A model generated the notes under the pieces. The model was not told the DNA's origin and searched no databases. It saw only the letters and a program-made list of their open reading frames with translations. From VYFG01 sp965213885 (GTDB lineage: Bacteria; Pseudomonadota; Gammaproteobacteria; Arenicellales; Poriferihabitantaceae): a DNA stretch of 64,000 nucleotides. Each line of letters opens with the position of its first letter. The stretch's first letter is position 1. A program made the position numbers and the translations under genes. Positions 45,843-54,816 of this stretch are shown piece by piece. The stretch is taken from the NCBI GenBank assembly GCA_965213885.1, contig OZ243919.1, positions 2,542,001 to 2,606,000 on the forward strand. The letters run 5' to 3'.

Positions 45843-48500
45843 ATGGCCCGACTCAGCCACGCCGAACTGCTGGATCCCGGAGCCCTGCGGGATCCCCTCG
45901 GGGATGCCGGGGAGGCCACCCGTTCGTCGCAGCTGGCCCTCAACCACGGCAAGAACCTGCTGGCCGAGTACCATCTCGAGGGAGGCAGTTCCGCCGTTCT
46001 GGCTCGTAATCTGGCCTGGCTCACCGACCAGGTGCTGCTGCACGGCTGGCGCAGGTTCCGCAACAGTCTGGAGATTGGCGACCGGGTGGACCTGATCGCC
46101 GCCGGGGGCTATGGCCGTGCGGAACTCAACCTGGAATCCGACATCGACCTGCTGATCCTCGTGAGCGGCGCCGACGGTTCGGGTGATGCCGCCGCGAACG
46201 ACTGCGCGGAACGGTTCATCCGATTCTGCTGGGACATCGGCATCAAGGTCGGGCACAGCCTGCGCACGGAAAGGGAATGCATCCGGCTCGCTCGCGAGGA
46301 TATCAGTGTCATCACCAATCTCATGGAAACCAGGCTGCTGGACGGTGACAGGGAACGCTTCAACTCCCTGCAGGGGAACCTCCGCAGTCACAGGGTATGG
46401 CCGGTGGAGCGCTACTTCCGGGAGAAATACCGTGAACAGGAAGCCCGCCACCAGCATTACGGCGACACGGCCTACAACCTGGAACCCAATATCAAGAAAG
46501 GCAAGGGCGGTCTCCGGGATCTGCACATGATCAGCTGGGTGGCCAACCGCTATTTCGGCACCAGTGACCTTGCCAAGCTGGTTGAACACGGGTTTCTGAC
46601 CGATGCTGAATACCGGGCCCTGATCCGCCACCGCGACTTCCTCTGGCGGTTGCGCAACGGCCTGCACCATCTCTCCGGGCGCTGCGAGGACCGACTGCTG
46701 TTCGATCACCAGAAACAACTGGCATTGCAACTTGGCTACAAGGAGGGGGAAAACCATCTCGCCGTGGAGCGGATGATGCGGGACTACTACCGCACCGCCA
46801 AGGAGATACAGCTGCACAACGAACTGCTGCTGCAGCATTTCGAAGAAGCCATCCTTCGCCCCGGGAAGAGTCGGGTACGGAAGATCAATTCCAGGTTCCA
46901 GTCCGTGGGCAGCTTCATCGAGGTGACCCACGAACGGGTCTTTCGCGACGAGCCGATGGCGCTGCTGGAAATCTTCCTGCTGATGCAGAAGCGCAGTGCC
47001 TTGACCGGGATCAGGGCCAGCACGGTACGGCTCATCCGATCCAGTCTCGACCTGATCGACGACACCTTCCGCCGGAACCCGGAACACAGAGCCCTGTTCC
47101 TCGAGATGTTCCGCCACCAGGGCGGTCTTACTCATGCGCTGCGCAGGATGAATGCCTATGGCGTTCTCGGACGTTTCTTCCCGGATTTCGGCCGGATCAT
47201 GGGCCAGATGCAGCATGATCTGTTCCATGTGTACACCGTCGATGCCCACTCGCTGTTCGTGGTGAGCAACCTGCGCCGCCTCGCCCTGCCGCAGCACCGC
47301 CACGAGTTTCCGCACCTGACCACCCTGCTGGCCCGGCAGACCAACCGTGAGCGCCTGTACCTGGCCGCACTGTGCCACGACCTCGGCAAGGGCAGCGGCC
47401 GCGACCATTCCGAGGAGGGCGGTGAGATCGCGCTGCGGCTGTGCACCAGCCTCGGCATGTCCGAATACGACGCCAGTTTCGTGTCCTGGCTGGTACGCCA
47501 CCACCTCCTCATGTCCTGGACCGCCCAGCGCGAAGACATCACCAATCCCCGGGCCATCGACCGTTTCGCCGAAACCGTGGGGGACCAGGAACACCTGGAC
47601 AACCTGTACCTGCTCACCTTCGCCGACATCCGCGGCACCAGTCCATTGGTCTGGAGCGACTGGAAAGGCCACCTGCTGAACAACCTCTACAGGTCCACGT
47701 CCAGGCGACTGCGCACGGGGCTGAGCGATGTCCAGGCCGTAAGCGAGCGCATCGGGGCGCGCAAGGAGGCAGCCCGCAAGCTCACGACCCGACGGGTCAG
47801 TGCCGGAAATCTGGAGCGGTTCTGGTCCCAGCTCAGCGAAGAGTATTTCCTGCGCAACGGACCCGGTTCGAGTGCATGGCATGCCGAGATGATCGCCTCG
47901 GCCAGCGCCCTGGACCTGCCACTGGTCACCGCCCGTCCGCGGAAGGACCTCGGGGCGATGCAGTTGCTGGTCCTGGCGCCGCACTCCGAGGAACTGCTGC
48001 CCCGCCTCACGGGGGGCATGGACCGACTCAACCTGAATCTCCTGGACGCCCACATCCATCCCACCCGTTCGGGATTGACGCTCCTCGGTTTCATGGCATC
48101 GGATCCGGACAACGCCAGCAACAACCGCAAGTGGCTGCTGGAAACCACGGCGGCCCTGCGCCAGGACCTGCTCACCCCGATGCGTGAATACAAGCCGGCC
48201 AGGCGCATGCTGTCGCGCGCCCTGCGTCAGTTCACCGTGGAAACACGGATCGTATTCAACGACGAAGCGGTCAGCGACCATACCGTCATGGAGGTGGTGG
48301 CCAACGACCGACCGGGGCTTCTCTACAACGTGTCCCTGGCGCTGCACGAGTGCAAGGTCAAGCTGGTGTCCGCGAAGGTGTCCACCGTGGGGGAGCGGGC
48401 CGAGGACACGTTCTTCATCACCGACCGGGACGGCCGGCCGGTCAGTGACGGCAAACAGCGCGAGCGCCTCACCGGCCGCATGATGGCCTATCTGAACTGA
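45843..48500 (+). CDS. glnD: [Protein-PII] uridylyltransferase/uridylyl-removing enzyme
   Basis: An 885-residue nitrogen sensor that modifies PII proteins. The nucleotidyltransferase site GGYGRAELNLESDIDLLI is at about 88-105, an HD hydrolase site CHDLGKGSGRDHSEEGG near 512-528, and two C-terminal ACT domains (around PRLTGGMDRLNLNLLDAHI and VVANDRPGLLYNVSLALHE) bind glutamine. Order of domains and length are normal. Lies 32 bases after map and 7 before amgK. Confidence 0.96.
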   Translation: MARLSHAELLDPGALRDPLGDAGEATRSSQLALNHGKNLLAEYHLEGGSSAVLARNLAWLTDQVLLHGWRRFRNSLEIGDRVDLIAAGGYGRAELNLESDIDLLILVSGADGSGDAAANDCAERFIRFCWDIGIKVGHSLRTERECIRLAREDISVITNLMETRLLDGDRERFNSLQGNLRSHRVWPVERYFREKYREQEARHQHYGDTAYNLEPNIKKGKGGLRDLHMISWVANRYFGTSDLAKLVEHGFLTDAEYRALIRHRDFLWRLRNGLHHLSGRCEDRLLFDHQKQLALQLGYKEGENHLAVERMMRDYYRTAKEIQLHNELLLQHFEEAILRPGKSRVRKINSRFQSVGSFIEVTHERVFRDEPMALLEIFLLMQKRSALTGIRASTVRLIRSSLDLIDDTFRRNPEHRALFLEMFRHQGGLTHALRRMNAYGVLGRFFPDFGRIMGQMQHDLFHVYTVDAHSLFVVSNLRRLALPQHRHEFPHLTTLLARQTNRERLYLAALCHDLGKGSGRDHSEEGGEIALRLCTSLGMSEYDASFVSWLVRHHLLMSWTAQREDITNPRAIDRFAETVGDQEHLDNLYLLTFADIRGTSPLVWSDWKGHLLNNLYRSTSRRLRTGLSDVQAVSERIGARKEAARKLTTRRVSAGNLERFWSQLSEEYFLRNGPGSSAWHAEMIASASALDLPLVTARPRKDLGAMQLLVLAPHSEELLPRLTGGMDRLNLNLLDAHIHPTRSGLTLLGFMASDPDNASNNRKWLLETTAALRQDLLTPMREYKPARRMLSRALRQFTVETRIVFNDEAVSDHTVMEVVANDRPGLLYNVSLALHECKVKLVSAKVSTVGERAEDTFFITDRDGRPVSDGKQRERLTGRMMAYLN

Positions 48501-48507
48501 TTCCGGC

Positions 48508-49527
48508 ATGACACGCGCGGAGTTGAGACGACGTTTCCTGGGTGCCCACGGACTGGAAGGGACGGAAGTGGTGGGCCTTGATCCCGACGCATCGGCGCGG
48601 AGATATTTCCGGCTGTCCGGTCGGGGGCTACTGCTGATGGACGCACCCCCGCCGGGAGAGCATCCGGCCGCATTCGTTGCCGTCACCGGACACCTGGCGC
48701 GTCTCGGCGCCAGGGTCCCCCGCATCCATACCGCGGACGCGAAGCAGGGTTTCGTGCTGCTGGAGGATCTCGGCGATGACACGTTCAGCAGGCTGCTCGC
48801 CAACGGTGCTCCGGAGGAGGAACTCTATGACCTCGCCATGGATGAACTCATCGGCCTGCAGACGCGTTGCGGCGTGGACATGACCGGCATCGACCTGCCT
48901 CCCTACGGCGAATCCGCAGCCCTGAAGGAGGCGGCACTGTTCACGGAGTGGTACTTGCCGGCCCGGCTGGGACGTGCCCTGAAGTCCCCGGAACATGACG
49001 AGTACCTGGACGTGTGGTCAGGGCTGTTCCATGCATTGCCACCCCTGTCGCCGGTGCTGGTGCACCGGGATTTCCACGTCGACAACCTGCTGCTAGTCGA
49101 ACAGCGGTGCGCCATGATCGACTACCAGGATGCACTACTGGGATCTCCGGTGTATGACGTGGTGTCGCTGGTGGAGGATGCGCGCAGGGATGTGGACCCC
49201 ACGTTGCGTGCCCGCCTGATCGAACACTGGCGCAACTGCCTGGACATTCCCCCGGAGCCGTACCGTCGGCATGCCGCCTTCTGGGGAGCCCAGCGGCACT
49301 GCAAGGTGGCGGGAATCTTCGTCCGTCTGTGGCTCCGGGACGGCAAGGAGATCTATCTGCAGCATCTCGGCCGGGTGATGGCACTCCTCGGACAACTGCT
49401 GGCCTCGGAGAATTTTCTTGCACCGCTCCGGGACTGGATCGCGCCCAGGATGGCGCCAGTGGTTCATCGCAATTTCGCTGAGAGTGCGGAGACACTGCGC
49501 CGGCGGTGCGGTCCCCTGGATATGTGA
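48508..49527 (+). CDS. amgK: AmgK-like sugar kinase (aminoglycoside phosphotransferase fold)
   Basis: A 339-residue kinase. The catalytic loop LVHRDFHVDNLLL and the metal-binding AMIDYQDALLGSPVYDVVSL identify the APH fold, and the overall sequence matches the AmgK group, which phosphorylates N-acetylmuramate/N-acetylglucosamine at C1 for cell-wall recycling. AmgK is usually followed by the nucleotidyltransferase murU; no murU follows here. It is the last conserved housekeeping gene before the accessory region. Confidence 0.8.
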   Translation: MTRAELRRRFLGAHGLEGTEVVGLDPDASARRYFRLSGRGLLLMDAPPPGEHPAAFVAVTGHLARLGARVPRIHTADAKQGFVLLEDLGDDTFSRLLANGAPEEELYDLAMDELIGLQTRCGVDMTGIDLPPYGESAALKEAALFTEWYLPARLGRALKSPEHDEYLDVWSGLFHALPPLSPVLVHRDFHVDNLLLVEQRCAMIDYQDALLGSPVYDVVSLVEDARRDVDPTLRARLIEHWRNCLDIPPEPYRRHAAFWGAQRHCKVAGIFVRLWLRDGKEIYLQHLGRVMALLGQLLASENFLAPLRDWIAPRMAPVVHRNFAESAETLRRRCGPLDM

Positions 49528-50086
49528 ATGTGTCGGCGCCGTCCGCAGGATTGGGCCCGTACAACCGAATCGCTACCGTCACCCTTCCCGCCCAGGACGG
49601 CGGAAACCATTGCGCACCGGGCCGTCTTCCGGCGAACAGCCGTTCATTCACGGATCGGCAACACGAACATGAATGCGGCTCGCCGGGCGCCACGGCTGGG
49701 CCTCGGTCATCTCCTGCTTGTACGAACCGGCTTTGCTGCGCGCGTTCGTACAAACACCGCCACCTCAGCGCCGCGCCCGGCGAGGACGGCGGATGCGACC
49801 GGGTACCATCGCCTCCTTCGATCAACTTCAGTTCAATGCCAACATCAGCTTCGCGCATCGCCATGCGCGCAACCATAGCGCAATGCCGATCATGTTATCA
49901 GTCCCCCTCAGAACGAACACTTACGCCCCTGCCGTGCGCGCGTGATCATCCGCGCGTCTAAGTTTCCACCCGTATGAATGGGCGACCCTTGGCTTCAAAT
50001 CTTTGGTGGGCCGCAGTCTGTCGGTGCGGCCCGGCCGGCACGGATTGCCCGTGTACTTGCTGGATCGTTGGGGTAAGATTATTCGT
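49528..50086. other. Long non-coding stretch at the start of the accessory region
   Basis: 559 bases between amgK and the ATPase gene. Frames are open by chance on both strands but translate to low-complexity Arg/Pro/Ser-rich sequence without recognisable domains. The only clear structure is the inverted repeat at 49718-49753. No tRNA or transposase end is seen. Confidence 0.5.
49718..49753. repeat. Perfect 10-bp inverted repeat
   Basis: TTGTACGAAC at 49718-49727 and GTTCGTACAA at 49744-49753, separated by 16 bases. No T run follows on either strand, so it is not a normal terminator. It could be a regulator site or a small hairpin element at the boundary of the accessory region. Confidence 0.7.
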
Positions 50087-51346
50087 ATGAACGAAAGACC
50101 CTTTCCGAAGCCGCCGCCGGCCGATCCCTTGCCGCTGGAGACATGGCTGGACCAGACGGACCGTTCCGAAGTCGGCCGTGAGCCGTTCTTTCGTGGACGT
50201 GATGAAGAGTTCCATGTCTTCCGCAGGGCAGCCGGCAGTCTCCATGATGGGCGGGTCGGCGGCGGTACGATGGTCTTCCAGGGCGCCCCGGGCGCCGGGA
50301 AGTCGGCACTGATGGAAGAATGCATGGAGGCGGTGCGGCGCCATTCGACCCCCGAGGTGCCCTGGGTGGCGGTTGCCATGTATCCCGATGCCTTGCGGTA
50401 TCCCGACCGGGTGGTCAGGGGTATGGTGGATGCGGCCAACGCGGAAAGCGAGCGCCTCCGGGGGAGGACATCCGGAACCGCATCCAGGGTGCTGGGTGAA
50501 TTGCTCGATCGGGGCAGGCAGATTCTTCGGGAGATACCGGATCGGGATGTCTCGGTGGGCGGCGTATCATGGAGCGGGCGGGAGCGGGAAGTGTCTGCCT
50601 CCGGAGTGTTTTCTCATGCCGCCCCGCATCTAGGCAAATTCCACATTGTGGTGTGTGTGGACGAAGCACAGAACACCCCGGTTTCCGACAATACGAAGGG
50701 TGTGATGGACTGTCTTCACCGGGATCCCGGCGGGATTCCTCTGGTGGCGGCGTTCTTTGGACTGAGCGACACCCAGAAGGTACTGCGCGAGTGCGGACTT
50801 TCCAGATTCGCCAGGGGGCGGGTGGTGACCCTGGATCCCCTGCCGTTTGATGATTCGGCCTGTGCCATCCGGGATATCCTCGGCGCCTATGGTTTCACGG
50901 GGACGCCGGAAGATCGGGAAGTGTGGGTGAACGAACTGGCCGAACTGTCCCAGGGGTGGCCGCAGCATATCAACAGCGTTTCGGTTGCGGCGTGCGACAT
51001 TCTCCGGGCCCATGAGGGACGCATTGATTCGGCCCATCTGGATGAGGCCATGGCTGCTGCGGAGGCATACAAGAGGGAATACTATGCCGGCCGGCTTGCT
51101 GCCGGCTTCCGGCCACCCTGGGTCTACCGGCAGATGGCCCTGGCAGCCCGGGAGAAGGGCGGCGTGTTGCCCTATGACGATCTCCGGCCGTTCCTGGCGG
51201 AAGAAACCCTGGACGATTTTCTGACCAATGCCCTCCATGTCGGCCTGTTGGCCGAGACGAAGGAACTTCCCTACCATTACCAGATTCCGATTCCATCCTT
51301 CGGGGACTACCTGCGGGCGTTGCCGGTGGAACCGCCGTCGGCCTGA
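50087..51346 (+). CDS. Orphan AAA-type ATPase
   Basis: A 419-residue soluble ATPase with Walker A GAPGAGKS (66-73) and Walker B VVCVDEAQN (188-196), so the ATPase core resembles AAA_22/Orc-type switches. The C-terminal part is helical and ends IPSFGDYLRALPVEPP. I know no named function. The ATG at 50087 is preceded by GGGGTAAG. A 48-bp piece of a second copy of the same gene lies at 62495-62542, so this gene is or was multi-copy in the genome. No partner gene (protease, nuclease, transposase) is adjacent. Confidence 0.8.
   Translation: MNERPFPKPPPADPLPLETWLDQTDRSEVGREPFFRGRDEEFHVFRRAAGSLHDGRVGGGTMVFQGAPGAGKSALMEECMEAVRRHSTPEVPWVAVAMYPDALRYPDRVVRGMVDAANAESERLRGRTSGTASRVLGELLDRGRQILREIPDRDVSVGGVSWSGREREVSASGVFSHAAPHLGKFHIVVCVDEAQNTPVSDNTKGVMDCLHRDPGGIPLVAAFFGLSDTQKVLRECGLSRFARGRVVTLDPLPFDDSACAIRDILGAYGFTGTPEDREVWVNELAELSQGWPQHINSVSVAACDILRAHEGRIDSAHLDEAMAAAEAYKREYYAGRLAAGFRPPWVYRQMALAAREKGGVLPYDDLRPFLAEETLDDFLTNALHVGLLAETKELPYHYQIPIPSFGDYLRALPVEPPSA
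51290..51337 (+). repeat. ATPase gene 3' end, direct repeat copy A
   Basis: 48 bases matching 62495-62542 in the same orientation with four differences. All four differences fall at synonymous codon positions, so both copies encode IPSFGDYLRALPVEPP. The two copies bracket the 51.3-62.5 kb surface-protein segment. Confidence 0.9.
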
Positions 51347-51456
51347 ACCGGACAATGACCGGTTGGAATAGCCAGTCGGCACTCATTCGGAATCATGGAG
51401 TCCGAGCGTTCCGGAAATGGCGCATGCCTGGTCCGGGCAGCGGGAAAGAGCCGTAT

Positions 51457-51481
51457 ATGCGCATGGCCCCGTAGCCGGATT
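51457..51481 (+). repeat. 25-bp dispersed repeat, copy 1
   Basis: A 25-base segment beginning ATGCGCATGGCCCCGTAGCC matches 55546-55570 in the same orientation with one mismatch. Both copies lie in non-coding DNA of the accessory region. Confidence 0.85.
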
Positions 51482-52043
51482 CTGTGGTGATCTGCCTTGG
51501 CAATGACCCCGGACAACCCGGCTTTTTCCCGAAGTCCGCTGTTTCCCCAGCGGGTAAATCGACGAAAAATCGACTCGGCGACGTTTTTCCATCCGTAGTC
51601 AGACATGGTGGAAATGGCCGGCCGTTTTTCGACAATCGACGCCCATCCACGATGCCACATCCTGGAGTTGCGCCGTGCAGTGCCTGGTCCCGGGACTTCG
51701 ACTATGGCGGTCGGACATACTGCTCCGACGTTCGGAGACAGTGAGGATGGGGAGGCCCTGGCGAAGGCCTGGAATCCCGGCGGTGTCAGGGGCCCGGGCG
51801 GCCGATCAGTTCAAGGTGCCCCTGATCCTGCCAAGATCGCTCTTCATCGGATTGGCTCCGAACTTGTCTTTCCAGAGCCACGGGGGGAGTTCGATCACGT
51901 CCTTTGCCGGGTGCTCACCGAGGCATCTCTCGCTCGACCGGCACTGTCGGCAATCCTGCGCTGTGGGTCGCCAGTGCCGACGGCCGGTGCCGCGGGCAGT
52001 GCGGACGCTGCCGTGAGATACGATGCTGGAGAGAAAATGAGAG

Positions 52044-52063
52044 GGGCAGCCGTCTGGCTGCCC
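52044..52063 (-). terminator. Hairpin terminator of the TbpB-like lipoprotein gene
   Basis: Perfect 8-bp stem GGGCAGCC/GGCTGCCC with loop GTCT, 29 bases beyond the stop codon of the minus-strand gene. On the minus strand it is followed by CCTCTCATTTTCTC, a weak pyrimidine/T tract. Confidence 0.6.
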
Positions 52064-52092
52064 TTCTACGTCTGTCGAGCGAGTTGGTCGGT

Positions 52093-53565
52093 CTATTGCT
52101 TGTGAGCGCCGAACGCACCGACGAAGTTCACCGCATCGTCGGTAGAGTGACCACCGAAGGTCCCGGCGACCGATCCGGGGCGACCATCCGCCTCGCTGTT
52201 TCCGAAGAACTGGCCTCCCCAGTGGCCGGTGTAGCTTCGCTCAACGTCGGAGCCGGTGACCGCTCCTCTGAAGAAGCCGCTGTCCTGCGATCTGATGTTG
52301 GCGGTTCCCAGATTCAACGTTCCGTCTTCCGGATAGCCGTCGATTTCGAAATTGGTGATCGATCCGCTGATCGTGCCGAGGCCGTTTGCGTCTCCGAAAT
52401 TCGCGGTCAGCCGGACATCGCCATCGAAGTACCCGATCTCGGTGGAGCCACCCGCGGTCTTCGAATACACGCCGGTCGCATCCCCCTCGTAGGTTGCGGT
52501 GCCGCTGACGGCGGCAAGGTTGCTCTGCATGAACGGATCGCTGCCATCAACGAACGCGCCGAATTCGTAATCTGCAGCGCTCGATGCGTCGTCGGGTACG
52601 ATTAGCCAGACTCCGCCCGCGAGATAGTCGGCATCCGGCGTCGTGACCGTCGTCGTCGTCGAGGGTACGAAAATCCAGTCCCCTGTTAGCATCCTGCGGG
52701 TTTGACCATTGACGGTTGACGTGCTGTGGCCGCACGACTGTGAAGTGCAACGGAACCAGCCCTGCTGGCCGTTGCGGGTTCCCGAAAGGCGACTGTTGTC
52801 GAACGAACCGGACCACGCCACCATGTCGGAACTCGAAACATCGACGGCTCCGGGCGGACGATCAGGTGTAAACGTCCACATCCCTCGGGTAGTGCTCCCG
52901 GCGCTTACCCCGCAACCGCCTCCGCTTCCGTCACAGTTGAACGTTCCCGGCGCACCATCCAGCATTCCTCGATAACCGGTGATGTTGCCACCGGCAGACA
53001 AGTTGACGCCGGCGCTTGCGATCATCGTCCTCAACGGCACATCGCTCGTGCCGTCGTCTCCGCCGACCTGCCGCGTTTCGGGCGCTTCGATATCGGTGTA
53101 GGCATCGACGTAGAGTGTCCCGCCGCTGATACGCTTGCTCAACTCGTCGCCTTGCCACGGTGGCGTGGTATCGGGGATCCGGCGGGGATTGCCGTCGCTG
53201 GTGCCGATAGACCACGCGGTTCCGTTACGAATGGAGAAGCTGGGACCTCCAGACCCGTACTGCGCGGTGATGTCTACCTCGTCGGTTGTGATGTTGTTGC
53301 TGTCGACATTCGATGACTGCGTGACGCTGCCGGCGCTAGGCTGGGCTTCGGCCGCCCGAGTAATTACGGCGGCCACGTTGGCCGCCGTCACCGGGTTTGT
53401 CAACGCCTCGGCGCGTGTCGGAGTCGTTGTGTCTCCACCGCCCGGCATCTGACCGCCGTTGCCACCACCGCCACCGCCGCCACAGGCAGCAAGGGTCAGC
53501 AAGGCGAATGTGGCAGCAACGCCCAGAGTAGCGGTTCGTGCCAATCGAATATCAAAGGATGTCAT
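52093..53565 (-). CDS. TbpB-like surface lipoprotein
   Basis: A 490-residue lipoprotein. The signal peptide ends in a lipobox LAAC followed by a seven-Gly stretch, a typical flexible linker for outer-membrane display. The C-terminal third has the beta-barrel signature of transferrin-binding-protein-B-like proteins: repeated GNSEADGRPGSVAGTFGG and a terminal FVGAFGAHK. Such proteins are often brought to the cell surface by Slam translocators; none is encoded in this window. A ligand cannot be predicted. The ATG at 53565 gives a clean signal peptide; an ATG at 53631 adds non-hydrophobic sequence. Confidence 0.8.
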   Translation of the reverse strand: MTSFDIRLARTATLGVAATFALLTLAACGGGGGGGNGGQMPGGGDTTTPTRAEALTNPVTAANVAAVITRAAEAQPSAGSVTQSSNVDSNNITTDEVDITAQYGSGGPSFSIRNGTAWSIGTSDGNPRRIPDTTPPWQGDELSKRISGGTLYVDAYTDIEAPETRQVGGDDGTSDVPLRTMIASAGVNLSAGGNITGYRGMLDGAPGTFNCDGSGGGCGVSAGSTTRGMWTFTPDRPPGAVDVSSSDMVAWSGSFDNSRLSGTRNGQQGWFRCTSQSCGHSTSTVNGQTRRMLTGDWIFVPSTTTTVTTPDADYLAGGVWLIVPDDASSAADYEFGAFVDGSDPFMQSNLAAVSGTATYEGDATGVYSKTAGGSTEIGYFDGDVRLTANFGDANGLGTISGSITNFEIDGYPEDGTLNLGTANIRSQDSGFFRGAVTGSDVERSYTGHWGGQFFGNSEADGRPGSVAGTFGGHSTDDAVNFVGAFGAHKQ

Positions 53566-53957
53566 GTGTCGTACCTCTTGGTTAACATTGTGTTTCGGCA
53601 CATGAATGGCGCCGGACCATGCGACAACCACGCAGAGTGTGCGAAGAAGTCCCGCCTATTCGCGCCAAGCAATGGAGGCCAAACCGTCGCCGGATTGGTG
53701 CTGTTGTATTCAGCAGGAGACCCGACCTCGGATCTCTGCTGGTTGTCGCAGGGGCGAGTATGGGGCCCCGCGGTCGACCACGCAAGCCCAAGACTTGTCG
53801 AGGGTCTTGCGCTGTGGGGTTTTCCAGATCCGGGGATGAGAGGCGCCACTTCGGACCATCATATCAACCACCACAAGGCGGACCGCGACGATCTGACGGC
53901 GGCGGACTGAAGGGCGCTGGTACGGCTTGTGACGGCCATCGAACGGGAGAAGCAGAG
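53566..53957. other. Spacer between divergent lipoprotein gene and HTH gene, with toxin remnant
   Basis: 392 bases between the TbpB-like gene (minus) and the antitoxin-like gene (plus). The last 90 bases encode a recognisable C-terminal piece of a RelE/HigB-type toxin (separate entry). The first 300 bases show no gene and presumably hold the lipoprotein promoter. Confidence 0.5.
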
Positions 53958-53961
53958 ATGA
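53875..53961 (+). pseudogene. C-terminal remnant of a RelE/HigB-type toxin gene with nonsense codon
   Basis: The frame reads KADRDDLTAAD, stop, RALVRLVTAIEREKQR, stop. This fits the C-terminus of RelE/HigB-family toxins that pair with NadS-type antitoxins (pattern K-x-E-R-x-[DN]-L-[ST]-x-A-[DE]-R-x-A-L-x-x-L-V). The internal TGA at 53908-53910 could be a single change from an Arg CGA. The final TGA overlaps the ATG of the next gene (ATGA), the classical toxin-antitoxin coupling. The N-terminal two thirds cannot be recognised. Confidence 0.5.
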
Positions 53962-54275
53962 TGACAGACGAACGAACCGAAGCCGGGCTTGAGATCGAGA
54001 CGGCACTGGGCGAAGTGCTGGCCCATGTGCGGGGCGAGACGGCGTTGCCCTGCCGGATCGTGGACGACCCTACGGCCGAGCGGGTCGTCGCCCTGCGCAA
54101 GCGGATGAAGCTGAGCCGGCAGAAGTTCGCCGACCGTTTCGGGCTGGATGCGCGCGCGATTCAGGACTGGGAACAGGGACGCCGGGTTCCCGACAGGGCG
54201 GCGCGCGTGTTGCTGACCGTGATCGACCGCGAGCCGGATGCCGTCACGCGCGCACTTGCGCTGCCAGCAGATTGA
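53958..54275 (+). CDS. HTH antitoxin of NadS type, orphan
   Basis: A 105-residue DNA-binding protein with a Xre-type helix-turn-helix in ALRKRMKLSRQKFADRFGLDARAIQDWEQGRRVP (about residues 46-79). The layout, acidic N-terminus, RGETALPCRIV linker and C-terminal HTH, is that of NadS/HigA-2-like antitoxins. It normally represses a toxin-antitoxin operon. Its toxin partner upstream seems decayed. GGGAGAAGCAG precedes the ATG. Confidence 0.75.
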   Translation: MMTDERTEAGLEIETALGEVLAHVRGETALPCRIVDDPTAERVVALRKRMKLSRQKFADRFGLDARAIQDWEQGRRVPDRAARVLLTVIDREPDAVTRALALPAD

Positions 54276-54816
54276 CCCAATCTGGTTGCGAAACGATTAC
54301 GGTGCGATACGGCAACTGAAAAATAAGGTGTTGGACGAAGGGTCAATCGCCGACCGGACCGATCTGATTCTCGACGCTAAGGAATAGCGATGATGGATAA
54401 CCTTGCCGCAGATATGGCAGCAGCCTGTCCCTTCCAGATCGAAAATTGTTCTTGCCAATCGGGGTGGGCCATATATGGGGAAAACCGTACCGGACGACAC
54501 GGCAGTGCAGACGGCCGGCCCGGAAAAATCCGGGTGGGGAATCCGAACGGTCCGGGATCCGTTTCCGGGGCTGAAGTGGGAACGGTTGGGCAGGCCCGCG
54601 GCTGATGATTCGACGAAAAACCGGCCCGAAGTGGAGAATCCGAGTTCAGAGCAGGCCCGTTTTTTGACATTCCGGGCCACCCGGCAAGGGTGAACTGCCA
54701 ACCAGGCCGCTCTGCGGCCCGGGCGCCAGCCGTAATTGGCCAATCGCTTCGGCAGGTGTTTCATCACATAGGCCGTTGCGCCGTTGGCCGCCCTGGAATT
54801 GGATCGGATGGCGGGT
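54276..54816. other. Non-coding stretch between the two toxin-antitoxin loci
   Basis: 541 bases in which I see no gene. There is a 6-bp hairpin CCCGGA/TCCGGG with an AAAA loop at 54519-54534 and a patch near 54608 (TTCGACGAAAAA) that resembles one at 51559. Open frames on the minus strand (54297-54920) translate to composition without family features. It may be decayed mobile DNA. Confidence 0.45.

Larger units (their letters stand above)
51347..52092. other. Non-coding stretch downstream of the ATPase gene
   Basis: 746 bases with no gene I can support. It holds one copy of a 25-bp repeat (51457-51481), T-rich and TCGA-rich patches such as TCGACGAAAAATCGAC around 51559 with an inverted relative near 51623, and a terminator-like hairpin at 52044-52063. 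Chance open frames (for example 51605-52105 plus) have no recognisable protein features. Confidence 0.5.

Noticed and set aside
45708..48803. A 1031-codon open frame antisense to glnD
   Set aside because: It mirrors the codon bias of glnD on the other strand; the translation has no domains and glnD is unquestionable.
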